Position numbers and translations under genes: made by a program. From Thermococcus sp. (GTDB lineage Archaea; Methanobacteriota_B; Thermococci; Thermococcales; Thermococcaceae), in the NCBI GenBank assembly GCA_027001105.1, contig JALTMZ010000195.1:1-11078 (forward strand): 11,078 nt of DNA, given 5' to 3'. The notes beneath the pieces were generated by a model. The model had not been told where the DNA came from and ran no database searches. It was given only the letters and a program-made list of their open reading frames with translations. Below are positions 1 through 5,515 of this stretch, piece by piece; within the stretch, counting starts at the first letter, position 1; the number at the start of each line of letters is the position of its first letter.

Positions 1-1062
1 TTTCCACTCTTCTTTTAAGTTCACAACTATTAAATCAGCGTCTTTCCCAACTTCGAAACCTTTGTTCTTTATTCCAAAAATCTTGGCTGGGTTTAGGGAT
101 GTTTTTTCAATTATATCCCAAAGAGGGATCATGCCTTTGTTGTACGCTGTCAGGAGAAGTGCTAATTCAGTTTCCAATCCAGGTAAACCTGCTGCACCTT
201 CTTCTTTTTCATCTAAAGTGTGGGGTGCGTGGTCGCTTGCAACGATTGGAATTTTTTCAAAGTTCTGCCAAAGATATCTGACATCTTCTTTGCTTCTTAA
301 TGGAGGGTACACTTTTAAAAGTGGATTTTCCTTAAAGTCCCTTTTAGTCAGGAATAAGTGATGAGGAGTAACTTCAAAGCTTATCCATGGGAGACTTTCT
401 TCCAAAATTCTCTTTAACCCTTCTTTTGTAGAGACGTGGCAAATGTGGAGAGGTTTCCTTAATTTTTTGCTAATATTCAGAACTTTCTCAATTGCTTTGA
501 CCTCCACAATGTTGGGCCTCTCTGGGAATTTTTGAATTAGTCCATAATCCTCAGCATGAACACTAACCTTTCTATCGGCACACTTATAATCCTCTTCAAA
601 ATTTTCCGAGTAGATTCCTCCTGTGGAGGCTCCCATGAAAATTTTATAAAAATCTGCTTTTACATTTTTAACCTCACTGCAGTTTCCTGCGATTAAAAAG
701 CCCAATGCGTAATCTGTATACGATTTTCTTTTGAAGAGCTCTGTTCTCTTTTCAAAAATTTCCTTAGTCATAACTGGTGGATCTGTATTTGGCATATCAA
801 ATACCGTTGTTATTCCTCCATGAAGAGCAGCCATAGTTCCGCTTTTTATTGTCTCTTTATGTTTTTGATTAAAATCCCTTAAATGAACATGAACGTCAAT
901 CATTCCAGGGATTATAACCTCGTGAGCTTTTGTTTCAATGATTTTTTCCCCCTTGAGAGGTTTTTTTGAGAACTTTGTAATTTTACCATTATCAACCCCA
1001 ATGTATCCATTTATGACATGCTTTTCAACAAAAAACTTGCCCTTTAGAACAAGCTCATGCAT
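1..1062 (-). CDS. pyrC: Dihydroorotase, 3' end truncated by window edge
   Basis: This enzyme interconverts N-carbamoyl-aspartate and dihydroorotate, the third step of cytosolic pyrimidine synthesis. Translating the minus strand gives 354 codons without a stop; the family usually has about 400-420 residues, so roughly 50-70 C-terminal residues lie outside the window. Visible amidohydrolase motifs are the metal-binding IDVHVHLRDF (His58, His60), DMPNT near 89-93, the YKIFMGAST segment whose Lys140 fits the carboxylated metal-bridging lysine, VSVHAED (His169), LHICHVST (His206/His209) and ASDHAPH with the catalytic Asp277. The ATG at 1062 is chosen because the usual short beta-rich N-terminal segment (MHELVLKG) starts there. 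No clear Shine-Dalgarno precedes it, which fits a short leader. The frame stays open upstream to an in-frame ATG at 1188, but that stretch does not resemble the family. The gene is divergent from the transporter. Identification is firm; the start is less so. Confidence 0.95.
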   Translation of the reverse strand, partial: MHELVLKGKFFVEKHVINGYIGVDNGKITKFSKKPLKGEKIIETKAHEVIIPGMIDVHVHLRDFNQKHKETIKSGTMAALHGGITTVFDMPNTDPPVMTKEIFEKRTELFKRKSYTDYALGFLIAGNCSEVKNVKADFYKIFMGASTGGIYSENFEEDYKCADRKVSVHAEDYGLIQKFPERPNIVEVKAIEKVLNISKKLRKPLHICHVSTKEGLKRILEESLPWISFEVTPHHLFLTKRDFKENPLLKVYPPLRSKEDVRYLWQNFEKIPIVASDHAPHTLDEKEEGAAGLPGLETELALLLTAYNKGMIPLWDIIEKTSLNPAKIFGIKNKGFEVGKDADLIVVNLKEEWK

Positions 1063-1069
1063 AAGTGCC

Positions 1070-1079
1070 CGTTTAAACG
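1070..1079. promoter_or_regulatory. 10-bp perfect palindrome at the pyrC leader
   Basis: CGTTTAAACG is a perfect palindrome, located where the pyrC transcript is predicted to start and 8 bases upstream of its ATG. Its position would suit a repressor operator. No known regulator is recognised, and a 10-base palindrome can arise by chance. Confidence 0.25.
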
Positions 1080-1092
1080 TCAAATGCCTAAT

Positions 1093-1108
1093 GTTTTTAA
1101 GATTTTCG
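1093..1108 (-). promoter_or_regulatory. Candidate BRE/TATA promoter for pyrC
   Basis: On the minus strand, CGAAAA followed by TCTTAAAAAC resembles an archaeal BRE plus TATA element. Its centre is about 36 bases from the ATG at 1062, so transcription would begin near 1072 and leave a leader of about 10 bases. That agrees with the missing ribosome-binding site. The match is imperfect and inferred by eye. Confidence 0.4.
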
Positions 1109-1161
1109 ATATTGATGTCATGAAATAAGGTTTCAGACGATTTTCTCGGCTTTCTACAAAA

Positions 1162-1185
1162 TTTTATCTGGATAATCTGATAAAA
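1162..1185. repeat. 24-bp inverted repeat, candidate operator
   Basis: TTTTATC (1162-1168) and GATAAAA (1179-1185) are perfect inverted 7-mers separated by 10 bases. Inside, ATCTG also occurs twice as a direct repeat. Size and symmetry fit a dimeric DNA-binding protein, but the element is about 100 bases from pyrC and 230 from the binding-protein gene. It is not the TATCAC-N5-GTGATA Thermococcales glycolytic motif. Confidence 0.35.
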
Positions 1186-1257
1186 CATGTTTGCTTATTA
1201 AATTAATGCTGGAACTGTCCAATAATATTGTCGCATTAAGCTCGAGTTCCAATGTTA

Positions 1258-1291
1258 GTGCTCCTCTTCATGTATGGGCTTGCAGGAGTAC
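1258..1291 (+). repeat. Hairpin of 8 bp with 18-base loop
   Basis: GTGCTCCT (1258-1265) can pair with AGGAGTAC (1284-1291), seven Watson-Crick pairs plus one G-U, leaving an 18-base loop. It lies upstream of the TATA candidates of the binding-protein gene, so it is not clearly part of that leader. It could belong to a small RNA or be coincidental. Confidence 0.3.
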
Positions 1292-1304
1292 AATGAACAT
1301 CCTC

Positions 1305-1316
1305 AAAGTTTTACAA
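1305..1316 (+). promoter_or_regulatory. Shared 12-base motif, copy 1 (binding-protein promoter region)
   Basis: AAAGTTTTACAA occurs here, about 10 bases upstream of the TATA-like element at 1326-1334, and again at 4367-4378 at the permease promoter. A regulator reading both copies could coordinate the two transcription units of one importer. No named regulator is recognised. Confidence 0.35.
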
Positions 1317-1325
1317 AAACGTAAC

Positions 1326-1365
1326 TCTTAAATAGGAATCGCATGTATAATCTTATGCCTTTATA
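1326..1365 (+). promoter_or_regulatory. Candidate TATA elements for the binding-protein gene
   Basis: Two AT-rich elements are plausible: TCTTAAATA at 1326-1334, which would start transcription near 1355, and TTTATA at 1360-1365, which would start it near 1387 and leave a leader of about 25 bases. Neither has an ideal purine-rich BRE, so the choice between them is open. A promoter somewhere here is likely because the upstream gene is divergent. Confidence 0.5.
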
Positions 1366-1396
1366 CCCTAAGAAATGCAGTAGTGTTTAAGAAAAT

Positions 1397-1405
1397 GAGG
1401 GAGGA
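1397..1405 (+). promoter_or_regulatory. Strong ribosome-binding site of the binding-protein gene
   Basis: GAGGGAGGA ends 7 bases before the ATG at 1413, a good Shine-Dalgarno match that fixes the start and fits a highly translated surface protein. Confidence 0.75.
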
Positions 1406-1412
1406 CTAAACC

Positions 1413-4211
1413 ATGAAGAGGTCTGGAATTTTGGCCTTGTTGTTTGTGTTTGTTATGCTTTTGGGACCATTAGCTGCAGCAGAGCAGGGGCCAGCTCCTG
1501 ACACTGTTTACATCTCAATTAGGACAAATGAAGAAACTGGTATAACAGACGTTGCAAAAGGAGACCTGGATATATTCCTCTGGTCAGTCAGTGGAGCTAA
1601 GTTCAAGGACTTACCAGCGGATGTTTTAAACAACTTAAAGCTCATCAAAACAGCAAGCGGTTATTGGGAAATCACCATGAACCCCGTCCATGACGATGAC
1701 AGCCCATACTTGATTACAGTCGGTGAGAAGAAGTATTTCAACCCATTTGCAATTAGAGAAGTTAGATTTGCAATGAACTGGCTCGTCAGCAGGCAGTACA
1801 TTGTTCAGAACATCCTCCAAGGTAGCGGTGCTCCAATGATTGGTGGTATCAGACCAAGCACAGGTGCAAACCCATACTTTGAGCCAGTTTATAAGGCTCT
1901 TGGAATCTCAGCTACAGCTGACGTTGCCAAGGCACAGAAAATGGTTGAGGAAGCTATGAAGAAAGCTGCCGATGAATTAGCAAAGCAGGGACACAAACTC
2001 GAGCTCAAGACCGATGAGAACGGAAGACAGTGGTGGTACTTTGATGGTGAGCCCGTTACAGTTAAGTTCATCATAAGAATTGAAGATAGAAGAAAAGATG
2101 AGGGTCTTTATGTTGCTGACTTAATTGAAAAGTTCTTCCACTTCAAGGTTGAGAGACTCCTCTGGGATAGGAGAAAGGCATCATCCACAGTTTACCTGAG
2201 CGATCCAAAGAACTACGAGTGGAACCTCTACACTGCTGGTTGGGTTTCAACGGTTAACGTTAAGTGGCCAGATGACTATACAGCCTTCTGGTATGCTGAC
2301 TGGTATGGATGGCTTCCAGCTCCAGTTGGATGGGAGTACAAGCCAACCCTCACAGTTAAGGACTTCATTGACTACATAGGAGGCCCAGACAAGGCTGTTG
2401 AGGCACTTGGTCTCAAGTACTATGTTGGAGACAAGCTCAAGGAGCTTTACGACTGGACAATTGATGATGTCACAAAGCTTCTCGTACTAACAAGCGTTGA
2501 GGTTAATGGTAAGGAGTACAAGCTTGAAGAAGGAAATGCTGACCAGTACTGGGATCTTCAGAAGATTTCAATGGGACTCGGTATAATGGACAGCATAAGA
2601 ATGTTCACAGTAGAAACTTGGGAGTACTTCCCAGTCAACAAGAACAGAGTTAAAGCAATTGCAAGAGATGTCTCAAGCGGTCTCTGGACAAGATGGAGCC
2701 TGATAACTGCTGAAACACCTGACAAGGTTGTTAACGTTGCTGAATACTCAGCAACCGGTGCACTCTTCATGAGCGCATTCAACCCAATTGGTGGTATCGA
2801 CGACGTTTATGCAAGTGCAATCTGGAGGGTTGTTAGAGACTACCCAGTTTACACAGATCTCTCAACCGGAACCTACATCCCAGTCAGATGTGATTTCAAG
2901 GTTGAGAGAGGGCCAATTAAGGTACCCGAAACAGCGGTCATCTGGAACGCAACTGTGAAGAAGTGGGTTTCACCATACGCTGGTCAGGAGGCTAAAGCCA
3001 AGGTTACCTACGACTGTAAGCTTGGCAACTGGCACGATGGACAGCCCATGACAATGGCAGACTTCAAGTACGCAATAGCATTCAACTATGAATGGGCTTA
3101 CAAGAATGGCGACAACGATCCATACTACGATGAGAAGATCGCAAACGCCTTCGTTGATATCGCCAAGCAGATAAAGGGTTATGAGTTCGTCGATGAGGAC
3201 ACAATTGCAGTCTATACAGACTACATCCACCCAATTGCTGATGATGTCATCGCTGCAAACAACGCTGTCTGGCCAACGCTCCCATGGCAGCTCCTCTATG
3301 CAATGAGCGAACTCGTTGCAAAGGGACAGGAGTATGGCGCATCACAGAAGTACTCCTTCAGTGAGGAGGCAGAGGGTGTTGCACAGCTTGACTTGCTCAT
3401 CAAAGATCACGTTGCAGACTTGAGGAAGGTTCTTGAGGCACTCAAGGCAAAGAAGGCAGTTCCACCTTCAATTGCCAACGATGTTAAAGACCCAACACCA
3501 GGTTACGACGCACTCATCAAGTGGATTGACGAGCATGGCAACGCTGTAGTCAGCAACGGTCCGTTCTACATTGAGAAGTACGACCCAGATAAGATATTCG
3601 TTGAGCTCAAGGCATTCAGAGACCCAACCTATCCGTTCAGCGTTGACTACTGGAAGCAGAAGCTCATCCTTGCAAAGCTTGAGCTCGCTGGTGTTAACAT
3701 TCCGACAAGGGTCTTCACAGGAGATGACTTGAAGATCGAGGTCAGAGCAAACATGGTTGTTGAGTATCCAACAGAGGGAACCCAGCCAGCTGACAAGGGA
3801 TTCGTTTACATTGAGATAAGAGATGAGAATGGTAATCCAGTCTACACCGGCGAGGCTAAACTCACTAAGGCAGGAGTCTTCGAGATAACTGTTCCTGGTT
3901 CAGAGACTGCAAAGTGGGAGGCAGGAAGATACGACATCTATGTCAAAGGCGGACTGATGGAGGGCGTTACCTCATTCACTGACAAGAAGACTCTGATTGT
4001 AATCAAGAAGCAGGTCACATCACCAAGCCCGAGCCCAAGCCCATCTCCAAGTCCGTCACCATCACCAAGCCCATCTCCATCACCAAGCCCATCACCAAGC
4101 CCGAGCCCAAGTCCCTCACCATCACCAACCGAGACTAAGACTGGTGTCTGTGGTCCAGCAGCACTTGTAGGACTGGCATTGATTCCACTGCTCCTGAGAA
4201 GGAAGAAGTGA
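1413..4211 (+). CDS. ABC transporter substrate-binding protein, Dpp/Opp class, CGP-CTERM anchored, motifs in permuted order
   Basis: This is the extracellular ligand receptor of the importer encoded downstream (family SBP_bac_5, 932 residues). Residues 1-23 are a signal peptide: MKRSG, a hydrophobic core, and LAAA before Glu24; no lipobox is seen. The binding region appears in swapped order. Residues 30-436 carry motifs normally found in the second half: the GDLDI aGeiD-like motif at 50-54, the FAIREVRFAMNWLVSR DvRvRqAl-like motif at 112-127, and NILQGSGAP at 133-141. Residues 437-760 carry first-half motifs: FNP at 456-458, WHDGQPMTMADF at 540-551 and NGPFYIEKY at 715-723. Residues 761-868 look beta-rich and Ig-like, 870-905 are 18 Ser-Pro units, and the end is CGPAAL (from Cys913), a hydrophobic segment and RRKK, matching CGP-CTERM. 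The ligand could be peptide or oligosaccharide; sequence alone does not decide. Class assignment is firm, the permutation is inferred. Confidence 0.93.
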   Translation: MKRSGILALLFVFVMLLGPLAAAEQGPAPDTVYISIRTNEETGITDVAKGDLDIFLWSVSGAKFKDLPADVLNNLKLIKTASGYWEITMNPVHDDDSPYLITVGEKKYFNPFAIREVRFAMNWLVSRQYIVQNILQGSGAPMIGGIRPSTGANPYFEPVYKALGISATADVAKAQKMVEEAMKKAADELAKQGHKLELKTDENGRQWWYFDGEPVTVKFIIRIEDRRKDEGLYVADLIEKFFHFKVERLLWDRRKASSTVYLSDPKNYEWNLYTAGWVSTVNVKWPDDYTAFWYADWYGWLPAPVGWEYKPTLTVKDFIDYIGGPDKAVEALGLKYYVGDKLKELYDWTIDDVTKLLVLTSVEVNGKEYKLEEGNADQYWDLQKISMGLGIMDSIRMFTVETWEYFPVNKNRVKAIARDVSSGLWTRWSLITAETPDKVVNVAEYSATGALFMSAFNPIGGIDDVYASAIWRVVRDYPVYTDLSTGTYIPVRCDFKVERGPIKVPETAVIWNATVKKWVSPYAGQEAKAKVTYDCKLGNWHDGQPMTMADFKYAIAFNYEWAYKNGDNDPYYDEKIANAFVDIAKQIKGYEFVDEDTIAVYTDYIHPIADDVIAANNAVWPTLPWQLLYAMSELVAKGQEYGASQKYSFSEEAEGVAQLDLLIKDHVADLRKVLEALKAKKAVPPSIANDVKDPTPGYDALIKWIDEHGNAVVSNGPFYIEKYDPDKIFVELKAFRDPTYPFSVDYWKQKLILAKLELAGVNIPTRVFTGDDLKIEVRANMVVEYPTEGTQPADKGFVYIEIRDENGNPVYTGEAKLTKAGVFEITVPGSETAKWEAGRYDIYVKGGLMEGVTSFTDKKTLIVIKKQVTSPSPSPSPSPSPSPSPSPSPSPSPSPSPSPSPSPSPTETKTGVCGPAALVGLALIPLLLRRKK
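4020..4127 (+). repeat. (Ser-Pro)18 stalk-coding tract
   Basis: Eighteen consecutive Ser-Pro codon pairs encode residues 870-905. Serine is written as TCA, AGC, TCT and AGT, and proline as CCA, CCG and CCC, so the tract is not a pure microsatellite, although 12-18 base blocks recur within it. The product should be an extended, possibly O-glycosylated spacer between the binding domains and the membrane anchor. Confidence 0.9.
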
Positions 4212-4213
4212 AC

Positions 4214-4271
4214 CTTTCTTTTCCTTCTTTCTAACTTTTAACTTTGTTTTTGGAACTTGGTGTTTTTCTCT
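4214..4271 (+). terminator. T-rich transcription terminator after the binding-protein gene
   Basis: Directly after the stop codon come several pyrimidine and oligo-T runs (CTTTCTTTTCC, CTTTTAACTTTG, GTTTTTGG, GTTTTTCTC) with no strong stem. Archaeal termination typically uses such T-runs. With a new promoter at 4353-4369, this suggests that much of the binding-protein mRNA ends here, allowing more receptor than permease. Confidence 0.5.
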
Positions 4272-4352
4272 GTTCTCCATATATAAACAATTGGTACACT
4301 GCAGGTTTTACTACTTCATTTTCTTGAAATATACGTGTCCCACTTATCGTTA

Positions 4353-4369
4353 TAGAAAAATATATAAAA
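4353..4369 (+). promoter_or_regulatory. Strong BRE/TATA promoter for the permease-ATPase operon
   Basis: TAGAAAAATATATAAAA contains a purine-rich BRE-like AGAAAAA followed by TATATAAAA, close to the Thermococcales promoter consensus. Transcription would start near 4390, giving a leader of about 50 bases before the TTG at 4444. A second TATA-like element lies at 4279-4288 but has a pyrimidine-rich upstream flank. Confidence 0.7.
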
Positions 4370-4378
4370 GTTTTACAA
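4367..4378 (+). promoter_or_regulatory. Shared 12-base motif, copy 2 (permease promoter)
   Basis: AAAGTTTTACAA overlaps the downstream edge of the TATA box, between TATA and the predicted start site. A protein bound here would be expected to repress. The first copy (1305-1316) instead lies upstream of its TATA candidate, a position compatible with activation. Confidence 0.35.
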
Positions 4379-4429
4379 GATTGAAAATGTTGATGAATGA
4401 GAAATATCCCGAATGAACATGTCTGAACA

Positions 4430-4437
4430 GGGAGGTG
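4430..4437 (+). promoter_or_regulatory. Ribosome-binding site selecting a TTG start
   Basis: GGGAGGTG ends 6 bases before the TTG at 4444. The in-frame codon at 4438 is a TGA stop, so no start further upstream is possible. The TTG begins the first membrane segment correctly. Confidence 0.75.
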
Positions 4438-4443
4438 TGAGGT

Positions 4444-5505
4444 TTGGGATACGGTCGTTATTTGGCAATTAGACTCTTAAATGCGCTTTTAGTTCTGGCA
4501 TTAGTAACGCTACTTGTTTCAGTTCTGTTTACAAAAGTTGCAGAGGAGGACTTGAAGTCAAGCATACAGGAGCAGATAAATATGAAGCTAAGAGCAAATC
4601 CTGAACTTATGAAGCAGCTTTCAGCTGATCCTGAAAGGTTTCAGCAGTGGTATCAAAATGAGTACAACAGATTAATTCGTGCCTACGGGCTGGACAAGCC
4701 TTTCTGGGTTAGGGTCTTAGAGAGAACAAAGGACACTCTAACCCTAAACTTTGGGAATACGAAAACTCCAATATTCGGTGAGACTAACGTTAAGAAGATT
4801 ATCGCAGCCGCAATTCCAAGAACGGTTTTACTCTTCACGACGGCACAGATAATTGTTATTCTGATTGGCCTTCTCTTAGGTGTTAAAGCGGCTCAAGTTG
4901 CAGGAAGTGCATTGGACAGGGCAGTTTCTATTATCGCAATGCTAACGAGCAGTATACCAATGTGGTGGTTTGGAATGATTGCAATCTTAATCTTCTCGTT
5001 CAAACTTGGATGGTTCCCAAGTGGTGGCATGACATCCACTCCACCTAAGGAAGGATTTGCATACTACACTGACATCCTTTATCATATGGTACTCCCTGTG
5101 GGGACAATAGTGTTTGTCCTCTTCGGAGGTTGGGCATGGACAACCAGAAACATCATGATCGGCACAATGCAGGAAGACTTCATCATGGCTGCAAGGGCTA
5201 AAGGTGTTCCCGAAAGAAAAGTTATTTACGGACATGCTCTGAGAGCATCTGCTCCGCCGATCATCACAATGACGATCTTCAGCCTTCTCGGCTCTCTGGG
5301 TGGTGCAATCATTACAGAGGGAGTCTTCAACTGGCCGGGAATGGGAAGACTCTATTGGACTGCTCTACAACAAAACGAAACGAGACTTCTCATGGGAGTT
5401 ACATTCGTTACAGTTGCCCTTTATCTAATAAGCATGATACTTGCGGATTTGGCATATGGTTACCTTGATCCAAGAGTTAAAGTTGGTGCATCCCAGCAAA
5501 CATGA
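4444..5505 (+). CDS. ABC transporter permease, DppB/OppB family
   Basis: One half of the membrane channel of the importer, 353 residues, similar to the usual 310-350 of the family. Residues 7-30 form the first membrane helix, residues 31-115 are an extracytoplasmic loop with charged, probably helical sequence, and about five more helices follow. The cytoplasmic coupling (EAA) loop is at 243-273 (QEDFIMAARAKGV, then the HALRASAPPI segment), where an ATPase docks. EGVFNWPGMGRL further on is a typical DppB-family motif. The start is TTG, supported by a strong ribosome-binding site and an immediately preceding in-frame stop. Its stop codon at 5503 forms part of the ribosome-binding site of the next gene, so translation is probably coupled. 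Family assignment is firm; the transported substrate is not known. Confidence 0.95.
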   Translation: MGYGRYLAIRLLNALLVLALVTLLVSVLFTKVAEEDLKSSIQEQINMKLRANPELMKQLSADPERFQQWYQNEYNRLIRAYGLDKPFWVRVLERTKDTLTLNFGNTKTPIFGETNVKKIIAAAIPRTVLLFTTAQIIVILIGLLLGVKAAQVAGSALDRAVSIIAMLTSSIPMWWFGMIAILIFSFKLGWFPSGGMTSTPPKEGFAYYTDILYHMVLPVGTIVFVLFGGWAWTTRNIMIGTMQEDFIMAARAKGVPERKVIYGHALRASAPPIITMTIFSLLGSLGGAIITEGVFNWPGMGRLYWTALQQNETRLLMGVTFVTVALYLISMILADLAYGYLDPRVKVGASQQT

Positions 5506-5512
5506 GGTGAGG
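5504..5512 (+). promoter_or_regulatory. Stop-overlapping ribosome-binding site fixing the start at 5516
   Basis: GAGGTGAGG begins within the TGA stop of the upstream permease and lies 3 bases before ATG 5516. This argues against the longer frame from 5441, which would add 25 residues unlike the family and overlap the upstream gene by 65 bases. Confidence 0.7.
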
Positions 5513-5515
5513 CAA

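Larger units (their letters stand above)
1063..1412. other. Long divergent intergenic region with promoters and palindromes
   Basis: These 350 bases separate pyrC from the binding-protein gene, which is long for a compact Thermococcales genome. They hold the pyrC promoter candidate, a 24-bp palindromic element (1162-1185), an imperfect inverted repeat (1211-1216 with 1245-1250), a hairpin (1258-1291), a 12-base motif shared with the permease promoter (1305-1316) and the TATA-like elements of the binding-protein gene (1326-1365). A 41-codon plus-strand frame at 1206-1331 has no ribosome-binding site. No convincing protein gene is seen. Confidence 0.7.
4212..4443 (+). other. Intergenic region between receptor and permease genes
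   Basis: These 232 bases hold T-rich termination signals, a first TATA-like element (ATATATAAAC, 4279-4288), the main promoter candidate (4353-4369), the second copy of the shared 12-base motif and a leader of about 50 bases. No coding frame of interest is seen. Confidence 0.6.

Noticed and set aside
62..1123. Plus-strand frames at 62-361 and 938-1123
   Set aside because: They lie antisense to pyrC, whose minus-strand translation shows clear dihydroorotase motifs, and they have no ribosome-binding sites or family resemblance.
1162..1185. Thermococcales glycolytic motif (TrmB-type) site
   Set aside because: The palindrome has TATC and GATA half-sites but not the required TATCAC-N5-GTGATA sequence and spacing.
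1206..1331. 41-codon plus-strand frame as a real small protein gene
   Set aside because: No ribosome-binding site precedes the ATG, no signal peptide or recognisable motif is seen, and such a length occurs by chance. Kept only as a possibility in the findings.
1413..4211. Binding protein as a fusion of two independent genes
   Set aside because: Each half lacks the motifs of a complete binding protein and the two halves carry complementary motifs, which fits one permuted protein better than a fusion.
4391..4426. C/D-box guide RNA candidate (TGATGA at 4391-4396, CTGA at 4423-4426)
   Set aside because: The interval is too short, there are no acceptable internal D' and C' boxes at usual spacing, and the segment falls in the predicted leader of the permease mRNA.
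5441..5515. Longer start (ATG 5441) for the DppC-like permease
   Set aside because: It overlaps the upstream permease by 65 bases and adds 25 residues unlike the family, while ATG 5516 has GAGGTGAGG in front.
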